DNA of 64,000 nucleotides. It comes from CAZLYF01 sp964586835 (lineage in GTDB: Bacteria > Bacillota > Clostridia > Christensenellales > Aristaeellaceae). Location: positions 7,643 through 71,642 of the forward strand of contig CAZPIC010000008.1 in NCBI GenBank assembly GCA_964586835.1, in the 5' to 3' direction. The position numbers and the translations under genes are program-made. The notes below the pieces were generated by a model. That model searched no databases. It saw nothing but the letters and a program-made list of their open reading frames with translations, and was not told the origin of the DNA. Positions 33,621 through 43,024 of this stretch are shown here, piece after piece. How positions within the stretch are numbered: position 1 is the stretch's first letter; every line of letters begins with the position of its first letter.

Positions 33621-34121
33621 GTGACAGACAGCAGAGAAAAAATGAACCGCTTCCTGGTCGAGGTATTCCACGCGATACTCAGAACGGAAGAAGCCTGTAT
33701 ACGGGAGGGAGGCTATCAGGACCTGTCCGTCAGCGAAATGCATGTGATCGAAGCGGTTTGCCTGGCCGAGAAGACAGGTAAAAACAGCGCAAGGGATATT
33801 GCAGACAGCCTGTATATTACCCCCGGAAGCCTCTCCGTATCCGTGAACGTCCTTGAGACCAAGGGCTATCTGCTCAGAACCCGTGACGCGAAGGACCGCA
33901 GAAAGATCAGGATCACAGCCACACAAAAGGGAAAAAAAGCCGACCAGGATCATTCTCGATTTCATCACAAAATGATAGACCATGTCATAGGCGTGCTGAC
34001 GTCGGCTGAAACTGAGGTATTTATCCGGGCGCTGGAGGGCGTGAGCGCTTTTTTTATAAAGGAAGGCGCAGGGAGCCACAGGCGACGGCGTAAGGAAGTG
34101 GAAACGGAAAGAGGAAGTTGA
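33621..34121 (+). CDS. MarR-family regulator resembling FabT
   Basis: A 166-residue winged-helix protein. The DNA-binding part (SVSEMHVIEAV, then ARDIADSLYITPGSLSVSVN, then RDAKDRRKIRI) resembles FabT, the repressor of fatty acid synthesis in lactic acid bacteria. The GTG start at 33621 follows GGAGGAGG. The gene downstream encodes a DegV/FakB fatty-acid-binding protein, and a FabT-box-like palindrome covers the promoter between them. Both facts support a lipid-responsive role, but the match to FabT is by pattern only. Confidence 0.75.
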   Translation: MTDSREKMNRFLVEVFHAILRTEEACIREGGYQDLSVSEMHVIEAVCLAEKTGKNSARDIADSLYITPGSLSVSVNVLETKGYLLRTRDAKDRRKIRITATQKGKKADQDHSRFHHKMIDHVIGVLTSAETEVFIRALEGVSAFFIKEGAGSHRRRRKEVETERGS

Positions 34122-34182
34122 GGCCGGGGCAGTGGCCAGCCGTGCTGCCCGTGTGGCTGATCACAGCCCCTGCGCTCCCCGG

Positions 34183-34211
34183 TTGACAGAGAGCATCCTT
34201 CTGCGGATAAT
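34183..34211 (+). promoter_or_regulatory. Promoter of the DegV gene
   Basis: TTGACA (34183-34188), a 17-base spacer and GATAAT (34206-34211). Predicted transcription start is about 34218, inside the palindrome listed separately. Confidence 0.75.
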
Positions 34212-34214
34212 CGC

Positions 34215-34227
34215 TTTGAACTTCAAA
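34215..34227. promoter_or_regulatory. FabT-box-like operator
   Basis: TTTGAACTTCAAA is a perfect inverted repeat of the form TTTGA-N3-TCAAA, the core of the streptococcal FabT box. It covers the predicted transcription start of the DegV gene and lies just downstream of the FabT-like regulator gene, so repression by that regulator is a direct prediction. Confidence 0.55.
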
Positions 34228-34287
34228 TGGCGGCGCAGCCAGACCTGCCGTCAGAAGGCTTAAGCGATGAAGCAGAAAGGACAGGCC

Positions 34288-35130
34288 ATGGTCAGAATCA
34301 TTGCGGACAGCACCTGTGATTTGCCCCGGGAGGAGACGGAGGCGCTTCGCGTTGACATCGTCCCCCTGACCATCCATTTTGGAGAAACTTCCTATCTGGA
34401 TGGAGTCGATATGACGCATGCAGAGTTTTACCGGAAGCTGCGGGGCACCGATAAGCTGCCCACGACCTCCCAGGCGAATCCTGCACAGTTTGAGGACCTG
34501 TTTGAACTGGGGATGAAACAGGGGGACGAGTTCCTCGTGGTGACCATCTCCTCCTTGCTGAGCGCTACTTTTCAGTCTGCTGCGGTCGCAGTGAAAAAGT
34601 TTGCGCCGGACAGGATACACTTGATAGACTCGGGCTCAGCTTCCTTAGGCACGCAGCTTCTCATACGGGAAGCGGCCAGGCTGCGTGATGAGGGAAACCT
34701 GAGCGCCAAGCAGATCGCAGAGAGGATCCTGATGCTGGCGCCGCGCCTGCGCATTTATGCGTTGGTGGATACGCTCAAATATCTGAAAATGGGGGGAAGG
34801 CTCAGCGGGGGCGCTGCCTTGATTGGCGGTTTCCTTGGGATAAAGCCCATTGTGGAGGTGAAGGAAGGGAAGGTTGTGTCGATCGGCAGGGTACGCGCGG
34901 AGCGTAGCGGTTTGGATGCGCTGGTGGAGCACTTTGACGCGGATGGGCCAGACCTTGGCTATGGCGTCTCCTTTGGCCATGCGGACGATGCGCCAAGGAT
35001 GGAAAAGCTCATTCAGGCCTTCGGCGCTCGTCTAGGGAAGACGCGGGTATTTAGAAGCGGCCTTGGCAGCGTCATCGGCACTCACACGGGCCCCGGCGTG
35101 GTGGGAGTCGCGTATATCGTAAAAGCGTAG
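34288..35130 (+). CDS. DegV-family fatty-acid-binding protein (FakB-like)
   Basis: A 280-residue DegV protein. FakB members present fatty acids to the kinase FakA for phosphorylation. The N-terminal IIADSTCDLP, the central TTSQANPAQF and VVTISSLLSATFQSA segments and the TLKYLKMGGRLSG motif are typical. The ATG at 34288 gives normal family length; an upstream ATG at 34267 is less likely. fakA is not in this window. It converges with the PHP gene, 21 bases away. Confidence 0.9.
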   Translation: MVRIIADSTCDLPREETEALRVDIVPLTIHFGETSYLDGVDMTHAEFYRKLRGTDKLPTTSQANPAQFEDLFELGMKQGDEFLVVTISSLLSATFQSAAVAVKKFAPDRIHLIDSGSASLGTQLLIREAARLRDEGNLSAKQIAERILMLAPRLRIYALVDTLKYLKMGGRLSGGAALIGGFLGIKPIVEVKEGKVVSIGRVRAERSGLDALVEHFDADGPDLGYGVSFGHADDAPRMEKLIQAFGARLGKTRVFRSGLGSVIGTHTGPGVVGVAYIVKA

Positions 35131-35151
35131 CCGCTTGCGTCTATCGCATCG

Positions 35152-35940
35152 TCAGAACAGGCTGTCGGGCATGCGAAACCTGCGACCGCAGGGTGAGCGC
35201 AGGGTGACCGGTAGGCGTACCGGCGGTGGGCCTCCTTGCTGGTCTGTTAGGCGGCCTCTGGGGATGCGCAGGGTGAAGGGCCTGTGCCCGAGGATGGCAT
35301 CCACATAGTCATGGATACTTTCAAGGGGCTTGTCAAAAGCGACGCCCATCATCTGATCCTCGGAAAACTGGCCTGAAAAATGGATATCTGTGCCAGCCGT
35401 CATGACAAGACCATTCTTTTTTGCAAAGCTGTATGCCTGCTGATCATGTTCCGCGAGATTTCCAGCGTTGCCTACTTCAAAGGCGTCAACGCAGCCGGGA
35501 GAAAGATGGATGGCAGGGATGTAATGGCGGTCGCGAAAGGGATGCGCTTGGACGACACAGCCCCCATGACGACGGACTTCCCTGTACTGCTCGCTCCGTG
35601 ACCAGCCCGCGACCTGAGGGTTCTTCGTCAGCCATTCCCCATCCAGTCCGTAGATAAGATAGTCATCTCCGTCGAAGGTCTCCTCCCAACCGAAGAATAC
35701 GGACAGCCCTGCACGCTCTCCAGCTTCCCGCGTCTCCTCATAGCTTTTCATAAATTCACTGACGAAGCGTTTCCAGGATAAGTCCGGATCCACGGCACAG
35801 TTGCCATGGATGAAGTGTTCTGTAACGATGATGCCGGCATAGCCCAGGTTTTTGTAGAAGCGAACATACTCTTCGCCCGTGGAGCGGCCACAGAGGCTGC
35901 CCCGAGAGGTGTGGAGATGGGTTTCATACACGTACTGCAT
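35152..35940 (-). CDS. PHP-domain phosphoesterase
   Basis: A 262-residue PHP-fold protein. Metal-binding motifs are visible in order: ETHLHTSRGS, TEHF, a central WEETFDGDDYL, AHPF and DIHF. It likely hydrolyses a small phosphate ester, nucleotide or DNA end; a specific substrate is not evident. The last 40 or so residues are Arg/Pro-rich and poorly conserved in appearance. Its start overlaps the rhamnulokinase stop (TGATG), so it is co-translated with rhaB. Confidence 0.8.
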   Translation of the reverse strand: MQYVYETHLHTSRGSLCGRSTGEEYVRFYKNLGYAGIIVTEHFIHGNCAVDPDLSWKRFVSEFMKSYEETREAGERAGLSVFFGWEETFDGDDYLIYGLDGEWLTKNPQVAGWSRSEQYREVRRHGGCVVQAHPFRDRHYIPAIHLSPGCVDAFEVGNAGNLAEHDQQAYSFAKKNGLVMTAGTDIHFSGQFSEDQMMGVAFDKPLESIHDYVDAILGHRPFTLRIPRGRLTDQQGGPPPVRLPVTLRSPCGRRFRMPDSLF

Positions 35941-37349
35941 CAGCTACCCTGAGGCAGGAAGGTGGACACTCCAGCTCCTTTGCGCAGCATACGCCGCGCT
36001 TCTGGCAGGTCTGCGATTTCTCTGTCCGAGATCATCTGTGCGATAAGATTGCCCAAGGCGGTTCCCTCTGCGGGACCAGCATAGACTGGAAGCCGCACGG
36101 CGTTGGCAGTCATTTGGTTGAGCACCACGTCGCGACTGCCGCCACCTACGATATTCAGTGAACGAAAGCGTGAGCCCGTCAGCGCTTCAAGCGTAGCGAT
36201 GGAATCCCGGTAGCCTGCGATCAGGCTCTCGTATACGCTCAGAAGGAGCTCATCCAGGCTGGCGGGTGGTGGATATCCCGCGTCTTCAAGGGCGGAGCGA
36301 ATTTCTTCCGACATGCTCGGGGGCGCCAGAAAGCGCTGATCAGATACATCGAAGCGTCCGGGGTAAGGCCTTCCGGATGCGGATGCGGCTGTGACCATGT
36401 CGGACATCTCGTCATAAGAATGCGCCTTGCCAAGCTCCCTGCGGATGCTCTGAACCATCCACATCCCCATGATGTTCTTGAGTAGTCTTATTCTGCCCCC
36501 GTACCCACCCTCGTTGGTGAAGCCAGAGGCCAGCGCTTTGGATGACGTGATAGGATCTTCCCTCTCCACTCCGAGAAGACTCCATGTACCGCTGGACAGA
36601 TAGACAGCGTCGCTGTCCTTTGCGGGAACAGCCATAAACGCGCTGCCGGTATCATGGGAAGCGGGAAAGACGACTTCGCAGCTGTAGCCTACCCGTTCTC
36701 TCACGGCCCTGGTCAGGCTGCCGATGCGCGCCCCGGGCAACAGTGGCTTCTCCGGAAACAGCCGATCAGGAATGCCCGCTGCTGCCATCACGTCCCGGTC
36801 CCAGTCACGGTTCTCGGCATGGAGGAGGGCGGAGGTGGACGCAATGGTGTATTCGCTCTTTGCCTCACCGCAAAGGCGGAAGGCAAGGTACTCCGGCAGA
36901 AACAGGCAGCGGTCTGCCGCCTGAAGGTCTTCCCGCGGGGTGGCCATCAGCTGATAGACCGTGTTAAAGGGCTGCTTGGCGGTGCCGGTGCGGCGGTAGA
37001 GCTCATCAAAGGGCAGTGTTTTTTCAAGGATGCTGTCCATACCTGCTGTCCGGCTGTCCCTGTAGGCATAAACATTGCCGACCCTTTGCCCCTTCCGGTC
37101 AAGGAGCACACAGTCGACGCCCCAGGTGTCGATGCCGACGGAGCGCGGCGGTGCAGCCTTCAGGGTTTCCATGCCGCGCAGGACTTCCTCCGCCAGTCGG
37201 TCCACGTCCCAAACCAGCCGCTTTCCCTGGCGGAGATAGTTGTTCTCAAAGCGATAGACTTCTTCCGTTACAAGGACGCCGTCTTTCACATGCCCCAGAA
37301 TATGGCGGCCGCCGGAAGCTCCTATATCCACAGCAAGGTAGGTTCTCAA
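35940..37349 (-). CDS. rhaB: Rhamnulokinase
   Basis: A 469-residue FGGY-family kinase that phosphorylates L-rhamnulose at O1. The typical AVDIGASGGRHI start, SVGIDTWGVDCVLLD, the SHDTGSA segment and YLSSGTWSLLGVE are diagnostic for RhaB. I chose the TTG at 37349 because AAGGAGGG lies 7 bases upstream; the frame remains open further, into the end of the MATE gene. It lies in a minus-strand operon with a MATE exporter and a PHP protein. rhaA is 12 kb away on the other strand and rhaD is not seen. Confidence 0.92.
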   Translation of the reverse strand: MRTYLAVDIGASGGRHILGHVKDGVLVTEEVYRFENNYLRQGKRLVWDVDRLAEEVLRGMETLKAAPPRSVGIDTWGVDCVLLDRKGQRVGNVYAYRDSRTAGMDSILEKTLPFDELYRRTGTAKQPFNTVYQLMATPREDLQAADRCLFLPEYLAFRLCGEAKSEYTIASTSALLHAENRDWDRDVMAAAGIPDRLFPEKPLLPGARIGSLTRAVRERVGYSCEVVFPASHDTGSAFMAVPAKDSDAVYLSSGTWSLLGVEREDPITSSKALASGFTNEGGYGGRIRLLKNIMGMWMVQSIRRELGKAHSYDEMSDMVTAASASGRPYPGRFDVSDQRFLAPPSMSEEIRSALEDAGYPPPASLDELLLSVYESLIAGYRDSIATLEALTGSRFRSLNIVGGGSRDVVLNQMTANAVRLPVYAGPAEGTALGNLIAQMISDREIADLPEARRMLRKGAGVSTFLPQGS

Positions 37350-37365
37350 ACTATCGCCCTCCTTC

Positions 37366-38775
37366 TCACGATGCCGGCAGGTCAGCCTGTCCGGTTTCTT
37401 TCGGCAGGAACGTATGCCACCTGCCATGGCGGTATGCAAAAAGGTTGAGCACGGCGCCGATCACCCAGGCGAGCAGCATGGAGGTGAAGATCGATTCAGG
37501 CATGCCGTTTGGTTGCGAGGGGCTTTTTGTCAAATGTACGAGCAGGTAGGCTGCTGGTACGCGCAGCACGACGGACGTCAGGATAGAGATCCACATGGGG
37601 GTCACCGTGTCCCCTGCCCCGCGCATGGTGCCTGATAGGGACTGAATGATCGCCATAGCGATATATCCTGGCGCGAGGATGCTCATCATACGCATCGACA
37701 GGTCGACCAGCTCAGCGGTGTCCGTAAACAGCCTCATCAAGGGGCGCCCGAAAAGAAGGATGGCGACGGTCAGCATGGCAGCGACGCTCATGGCTAAAAG
37801 CGTCCCCTGACGAGCACCCTGTCGAAAACGTTCGTGCCGGCCGGCACCCGCGTTCTGTCCGACAAAGGTGGTCATGGCCTGCCCGAAGGAAAAGTTAGGC
37901 ATCATCGCAAAGCCATCCACACGCATGACGATGACCGTGGCGGCGACGAAGGTGGGCCCAAAGCTGTTCTGCAATCGGGTGACCCATAGCATGGCCATGG
38001 AGAAGATCGCCTGGGTCACACCTGAGGGCAGGCCTAACCGGATGATTTTCTCAGCTGCAGGCCTGTGGAGCTTCAGCGTTCGAGGGTTCAGGTCAAAGAC
38101 TTCGGTCATCCTCAAGAGCTTCAGTGCACAAAGCGCTGCGGAGATGGCTTGGGCCAGGACCGTTGCCAGTGCAACGCCGAATACGCCAAGGCCGAAGCCT
38201 ATCACGAACCACAGATCAAGCACCACGTTCAAAAAGGTAGCGAGCAGCAGAAAACCCAGAGCGGAGAGGGAGTCTCCTAACCCGCGCAGCACTCCAGCCA
38301 GCACGTTATAATACATGAATCCCACGATGCCTAGGAAGAACACGCGCAGGTAGTCCGCTGTCCAGGCGATATACACCTCCGGTGTGTTTAATAGCCGCAG
38401 CGCCGGCCAGACTAGGGCGGTGCCCACGACCATCACCAGGAGGGAGGCAAGCGCGGTCAGTGTGATGCAGTTCCCAATGGTGACCGACAGATGATGCCGG
38501 TCCTTCGCGCCAAAGTATTGAGAAACGAGGATGCCGGCCCCATTGGCAATCCCGACGAAGAGGGCAAGCAAAAAAAACAAAATGGGCCCGGCACTGCCGA
38601 CGGCAGCCAGCGCATTGTCGCCTACGTACTTGCCAACGATCGCAGAGTCCGCTGCATTGTACAACTGTTGGGCGAAGTTGCCAAGGAGCATTGGAACGGT
38701 AAAGTCAAGGATCCGTTTCCATGGGGGTCCTTCCGTCATGTCCCGAGGAGTAAATAAGTGAAGAAGTCGGCGCAT
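37366..38775 (-). CDS. MATE-family multidrug/organic cation exporter
   Basis: A 469-residue membrane protein with about twelve hydrophobic segments in two related halves. Both halves carry the MATE pattern, the first beginning FTVPMLLGNFAQQLYNAADSA in parts and VGKYVGDNALAAVG. It would export drugs or metabolites using an ion gradient; a Na+ gradient is plausible given the V-ATPase in this window. It heads the operon with rhaB and the PHP gene, so export of a metabolite related to rhamnose use is conceivable but unproven. The start at 38775 has AAAGGG upstream. Confidence 0.92.
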   Translation of the reverse strand: MRRLLHLFTPRDMTEGPPWKRILDFTVPMLLGNFAQQLYNAADSAIVGKYVGDNALAAVGSAGPILFFLLALFVGIANGAGILVSQYFGAKDRHHLSVTIGNCITLTALASLLVMVVGTALVWPALRLLNTPEVYIAWTADYLRVFFLGIVGFMYYNVLAGVLRGLGDSLSALGFLLLATFLNVVLDLWFVIGFGLGVFGVALATVLAQAISAALCALKLLRMTEVFDLNPRTLKLHRPAAEKIIRLGLPSGVTQAIFSMAMLWVTRLQNSFGPTFVAATVIVMRVDGFAMMPNFSFGQAMTTFVGQNAGAGRHERFRQGARQGTLLAMSVAAMLTVAILLFGRPLMRLFTDTAELVDLSMRMMSILAPGYIAMAIIQSLSGTMRGAGDTVTPMWISILTSVVLRVPAAYLLVHLTKSPSQPNGMPESIFTSMLLAWVIGAVLNLFAYRHGRWHTFLPKETGQADLPAS

Positions 38776-38805
38776 TCCTACCCTTTCGCGTCTAAAGACA
38801 TAAAG

Positions 38806-38834
38806 AGTATATCAAAAACAGGCGTCAGTGACAA
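38806..38834 (-). promoter_or_regulatory. Promoter of the MATE-rhaB-PHP operon
   Basis: Reading the minus strand: TTGTCA (38834-38829), 17-base spacer, TATACT (38811-38806). The predicted transcription start is about 31 to 24 bases before the MATE start codon. Confidence 0.75.
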
Positions 38835-39275
38835 CGAGCCCAAGGTCCTTTTTCCATGGAGCGCGAAGAAGAAGTCGTACCTCAGATCCATTGGAGCGTC
38901 AAGACTGTAAAGAGGCAGCTTGAACAAGGAAGCAGTCTTGACGGGTGCACAGATGGAGCTCATTGGGCAACGGAAAGGCGCCTACAATCGGGCAGGGGAA
39001 AGTACAGCGCTGCGGTGAGGGAGAAACCGATCTTAAGTGGAGATGCAAGGGGACAGGCCAGTGGAAAAGATCTGCTAACAGGCTGGAAGCAGGAAATGTC
39101 GTCCCCGGAGGCTCATGGGGAGCTGTGACTCTATTCAGACGGCCGGACAGAAAGCGTTCTTGAGGTACCGAGGCTTCTTTCGCGCTCAACTTGAAAGGAG
39201 ACACTGCACAGGCGCATGTCTACCCTCTGTGTGCTAAGATAGAATATAACCGGACAGAAGGAGGTTGCTGCTGTA
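38835..39275. other. Non-coding gap before the nitroreductase gene
   Basis: About 440 bases with no recognisable gene on either strand. Short open frames have no family resemblance. A TAGAAT at 39240-39245 could be a -10 for the next gene, but no matching -35 is visible. The segment may be decayed sequence. Confidence 0.5.
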
Positions 39276-40049
39276 ATGGAAGAGATGAGAAGAAGAATCC
39301 TTCAGAAGAGGATTGCGATGAAGGGCCCCTCTGCGCGGGAGGATACAGGGCCCACAGCCCAGCAGACGGGAGTGCCCCAGCCGCCGCTGTTTGCTTCAAG
39401 GGGCGGGAAGAAGGTCTCCCTGACCCAGGACTTCAGTGGTCTCACGCTCAGGGACAGCCTTCTTTCGGCGATGAACAACCGCCGGAGTCGGAGGGACTAC
39501 CTTGCGCGGCAACTGACCCTGAACGAACTGGCCTTTCTTTTATGGATGACCCAGGGCGTGCAGGAAATGCTTCAAAAGTCCACCCGCTCAACCCTCCGTC
39601 CCGTGCCGTCCGCCGGGGCACGCCACGCCTTGGAGACCTATCTGCTCATCAACCGGGTGATAGGGCTTGAACCGGGACTATACCACTACCTCGCGGAGTC
39701 CCATGAGCTTGAGCAGCTGGAGCCACTCGAGGGATGGGAGGAGCTGGCGACGGAGGCGTTTATGGGGCAGGTCTTTGCCGCGAGTGCTCCGGTAGCCTTT
39801 ATTTGGACAGCCATCCCCGAGCGCATGGAGTGGCGCTATGCGGACCGGGCACAGAAGTACATCCTGCTGGACGCAGGGCATATCTGTCAGAACCTTTATC
39901 TGGCCTGTGAAGCCATCGGCTGTGGCACCTGTGCCATCGGTGCTTACCTGCAGGAACCCGCCGACAGGCTGTTGGGGCTAGAGGAGAAGGCTGAGGCTCA
40001 GGAAGGTGCAGAGTTTGTCGTGTATGCGGCCTCAGTAGGGAAAGTATAG
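39276..40049 (+). CDS. SagB/ThcOx-type nitroreductase family oxidoreductase
   Basis: A 257-residue FMN-dependent oxidoreductase of the nitroreductase superfamily. Typical segments are RRSRRDYLARQLTLNELAFLLW in parts, PSAGARHALETYLLI and DAGHICQNLYLACEAIGCGT. The SagB/ThcOx subgroup includes azoline dehydrogenases of peptide natural product clusters, but there is no cyclodehydratase or precursor peptide next to it, so a general flavin reductase role is as likely. AAGGAGG lies at 39258-39264. Converges with the AlaX-like gene. Confidence 0.85.
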   Translation: MEEMRRRILQKRIAMKGPSAREDTGPTAQQTGVPQPPLFASRGGKKVSLTQDFSGLTLRDSLLSAMNNRRSRRDYLARQLTLNELAFLLWMTQGVQEMLQKSTRSTLRPVPSAGARHALETYLLINRVIGLEPGLYHYLAESHELEQLEPLEGWEELATEAFMGQVFAASAPVAFIWTAIPERMEWRYADRAQKYILLDAGHICQNLYLACEAIGCGTCAIGAYLQEPADRLLGLEEKAEAQEGAEFVVYAASVGKV

Positions 40050-40076
40050 CGCGGAGCGCTGCTCTTCACGCACTCG

Positions 40077-41288
40077 TCACTGTGCCCCGGCTGTCCGGAG
40101 CCTTTCCACAGCCAGGTCCGCCGGCGAGGCTGTCGCGGCAAAGCCCTCCGCGAAGGCGGAACGTCCGCCGCCGCGCGCGCCGGTCTCTCGCAGGAGCTCC
40201 ACCATGTCATAGGGGAGGTCCTGTGAGCGTGCGAAGACGAGATGGCAGCCTTTTTCCCCAGGCGCGGAAAGGAGAGCGACTGCGTTTAACTGGCCAACCA
40301 GCTGGGACGCCGCCTCCCGGAGGGATTTTGGGTCCGCCTCCGCCAGGTCCGCCCGGACCAGGGCCTCGCCTCCCGGCAGAATCGGAGCTTTTTCGACGAT
40401 GCTGGCGAGCGCTAGGGAGACGGCCTCCCGCCTCAACAAAGAAGCACTGTGCTTAAGCGATGCGTTCTCATCCAACAGCTTGAGCACGTTTTGATTCAGA
40501 TTCTGTGGCCTGCAGGAAAGCAGCCTGGCGGAGTCCTCGCAGGCCTCAGCCACGGCGCGGCAGTACCGGATAGCTCGTGCGCCACAGACAAAGGAGACGC
40601 GCATCTTCCCCCTGACGGGTTCCGTGCCCAGGATCTTAATCAGTCCACACTGCCCGGTTGAAGCCAGGTGCGTTCCCCCACAGGCGACCCTCTCGAACCC
40701 GCCCATGGTCACCACGCGCAGCCTCCCCTTGTGAGCAGATTTCTTGCGCAGAGGCAGCTGTTCCAGTTCCCCCGCGTCGGGGAACCAGCAGCGGATGGCT
40801 GTATCCGCCTGTACTCTGTCGTTGGCCAGATCTTCCGCTTTGGCGACCTCCTCCCGGGCAAGCCGGAGGCGTCTCCCGGGCACCTCGACGTCAATGGTGC
40901 TGAGCTCCCTGCCGATGTGCAGCCCGATGGTCAGCGCGCTGTGGAGCTCATGCAGGGCACTGGCCAGGAGATGTTCTCCGCTGTGCTGCTGCATGTGGTC
41001 AAAGCGCCGGCTCCAGTCAATCTCACCCTGCACAGCAGTGCCTGCCGAGAGGAGGCGATCGATGAGGTGCCAAACCTCGCCCTCCCCGTCGGCCTCCACA
41101 TTCAGCACGTGCGCGGCCTTCCCTCCGCCCATGAGCGTGCCGGTGTCATGGGGTTGTCCGCCGGAACTGGGATAAAAAGCGCTCCGGTTCAGCCTGACCA
41201 GGGAGCCATCTGCGTGAGGGCGCGACTCTATGACGTGAGCGTCAAAGACCCTCAGGTAGGCGTCCAGGTAATACAGCCGTTCGGTCAC
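40077..41288 (-). CDS. AlaX-type alanyl-tRNA editing protein with DHHA1 domain
   Basis: A 403-residue protein matching the C-terminal editing part of alanyl-tRNA synthetase, which removes Ser or Gly mischarged on tRNA-Ala. The zinc site is intact: H102 and H106 in QQHSGEHLL, and C203 and H207 in CGGTH. A coiled region and a DHHA1 domain ending with the glycine-rich GARGGGRSAFAEG follow, so it is a long AlaX form. Start at 41288. Divergent from zwf. Confidence 0.9.
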   Translation of the reverse strand: MTERLYYLDAYLRVFDAHVIESRPHADGSLVRLNRSAFYPSSGGQPHDTGTLMGGGKAAHVLNVEADGEGEVWHLIDRLLSAGTAVQGEIDWSRRFDHMQQHSGEHLLASALHELHSALTIGLHIGRELSTIDVEVPGRRLRLAREEVAKAEDLANDRVQADTAIRCWFPDAGELEQLPLRKKSAHKGRLRVVTMGGFERVACGGTHLASTGQCGLIKILGTEPVRGKMRVSFVCGARAIRYCRAVAEACEDSARLLSCRPQNLNQNVLKLLDENASLKHSASLLRREAVSLALASIVEKAPILPGGEALVRADLAEADPKSLREAASQLVGQLNAVALLSAPGEKGCHLVFARSQDLPYDMVELLRETGARGGGRSAFAEGFAATASPADLAVERLRTAGAQ

Positions 41289-41360
41289 GATGCATCCTTC
41301 CTCGTAAGCCTGCTCACGGACACCAAGCTCACGCCGCGATGGGTTTTCTCGGCTTGGTCG

Positions 41361-41391
41361 TTGTCGTTCATCCAGCGCCTACGGGTATAAT
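41361..41391 (+). promoter_or_regulatory. Promoter of zwf with a 5' hairpin
   Basis: A perfect TATAAT (41386-41391) with a weaker TTGTCG (41361-41366) at 19-base spacing. Just downstream, AGGCAC (41400-41405) and GTGCCT (41416-41421) form an inverted repeat at the expected 5' end of the mRNA. Confidence 0.6.
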
Positions 41392-41457
41392 ACAGACAGA
41401 GGCACCTGCACTCAAGTGCCTCCGAGCGTGCAGCCAAAGAGACGGAAAGGAGAAACG

Positions 41458-42969
41458 ATGCTGTCTTTAAGAGAGGATCACCCACGTCGGGCGCTGCTTT
41501 TTGTAGTGTTCGGTGGGACGGGCGACCTGACATACCGCAAGCTTCTTCCCGCGCTCTACCGCCTATATGCTGAGAAAAAGCTACCGGAGGAAGTGGCGAT
41601 CCTGGCAGTTGGCAGGCGTAACTGGACGGACGAGAGCTATCGGGCGGATGCCCGTACCTCGATTACATCCTTCCTGCGCGGTGCTCTGGACGGGACGCAG
41701 CTGGATGCGTTTTTATCAAAGATCCGCTACTGCCGGCTCGAATTCAAGGGAGATTCCGAAGGATACCGCCGCCTTGGGCAGTCTGTCCTGAATGTGGAGG
41801 CGGGCTTTTCCCGTCCGGTGGTACGGCTCTTTTTTCTGGCAGTCGCGCCCGGGTATTTTGGCCTGATTGTCTCAAGCCTGAAGGAACACGGATTAGCGGA
41901 AAAAGGTAACCCCATTCACCGGGTGATGGTGGAGAAGCCTTTCGGCTCGGACCTGGCAACGGCTGCCGCCCTCAACCGTGTCATTTCGGAGGCCCTTGAG
42001 GAGGGGCAGGTTTACCGGATCGACCATTACCTTGGCAAGGAGATGATCCAAAACATCCTGGCGATCCGCTTTGGCAACTCCCTCTTTGAGCCGCTCTGGA
42101 ATCACCACCATATTGATAATATCCAGATCACCTCAGCAGAGACACTTGGGGTTGAAAACAGAGGGGGATACTATGAGGAGGCCGGTATCCTCAGGGATAT
42201 GCTGCAAAACCACCTCCTCCAGATGCTTGCCCTCATCACGATGGAGCCCCCCGTGGACCTGAGCCCTGAGGCTATCCGTGACGAGAAGGTGAAGGCTCTT
42301 CGCTCGCTGCGGCGCTTCTCTGCAGGGCTCTCCTGTGAAGCGGTCGTCAGTGGACAGTATGGGCCAGGGATTGTCGGCGGCCAGCGGGTTCCGGGCTACC
42401 GAGAAGAAGAAAGGGTTTCTCCCGGGTCGATGACCCCAACGTTCATTGCGCTGAGGGCCTGTATGGACAACTTCAGGTGGGGCAGCGTGCCGATATACAT
42501 ACGGGCAGGAAAGCGGATGGACAGGAGTCGCACACAGATTGTCGTTGAGTTCAGGCGCCTTCCAGGCGTGAATGCCTACGCCGAGTTCAGGGGGTTGCAG
42601 CCCAACCTTCTGGTCATAGAGGTGCAGCCCTCCGAGGGCATGTACTTTCAGATCAATGCCAAACGCCCCGGGAATGAGTTTCGGATGGAGCGGGTGGAGC
42701 TGGATTATTCACAGAGTGCGCGGTTTCAAGGCAACGTACCCGAAGCATATGAACGGCTCATCCTGGAGGCCTTTCGGGGAAATTCTTCCCTCTTCACGCG
42801 CTGGGATGAGCTGGAGCAGTCCTGGAACTTTGTCGATAGCGTCGGACGGCTCTTATCGGGATGGAAGACCCCCTTTCCTAACTATGCAGCTGGCTCAAGA
42901 GGGCCTGAGGCCGCGGACAGCCTGATTCGCGCCGACAGCCGACAGTGGTGGGAGATCGACCTCCCCTGA
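41458..42969 (+). CDS. zwf: Glucose-6-phosphate dehydrogenase
   Basis: A 503-residue enzyme that oxidises glucose 6-phosphate with NADP+, opening the oxidative pentose phosphate pathway. The nucleotide-binding FGGTGDLTYRKLLPALY and the active-site signature RIDHYLGKE are exact, and the EKPFGSD segment is present. Length is normal. The ATG at 41458 follows GGAAAGGAG. It has its own promoter and is not linked to an obvious pathway partner here (no gnd or pgl). Confidence 0.96.
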   Translation: MLSLREDHPRRALLFVVFGGTGDLTYRKLLPALYRLYAEKKLPEEVAILAVGRRNWTDESYRADARTSITSFLRGALDGTQLDAFLSKIRYCRLEFKGDSEGYRRLGQSVLNVEAGFSRPVVRLFFLAVAPGYFGLIVSSLKEHGLAEKGNPIHRVMVEKPFGSDLATAAALNRVISEALEEGQVYRIDHYLGKEMIQNILAIRFGNSLFEPLWNHHHIDNIQITSAETLGVENRGGYYEEAGILRDMLQNHLLQMLALITMEPPVDLSPEAIRDEKVKALRSLRRFSAGLSCEAVVSGQYGPGIVGGQRVPGYREEERVSPGSMTPTFIALRACMDNFRWGSVPIYIRAGKRMDRSRTQIVVEFRRLPGVNAYAEFRGLQPNLLVIEVQPSEGMYFQINAKRPGNEFRMERVELDYSQSARFQGNVPEAYERLILEAFRGNSSLFTRWDELEQSWNFVDSVGRLLSGWKTPFPNYAAGSRGPEAADSLIRADSRQWWEIDLP

Positions 42970-43024
42970 CAGGCTGTACACCCCCTTCCGCGTCGGTGGC
43001 AGCGGGGACGAGAAAGGAGTTGCT

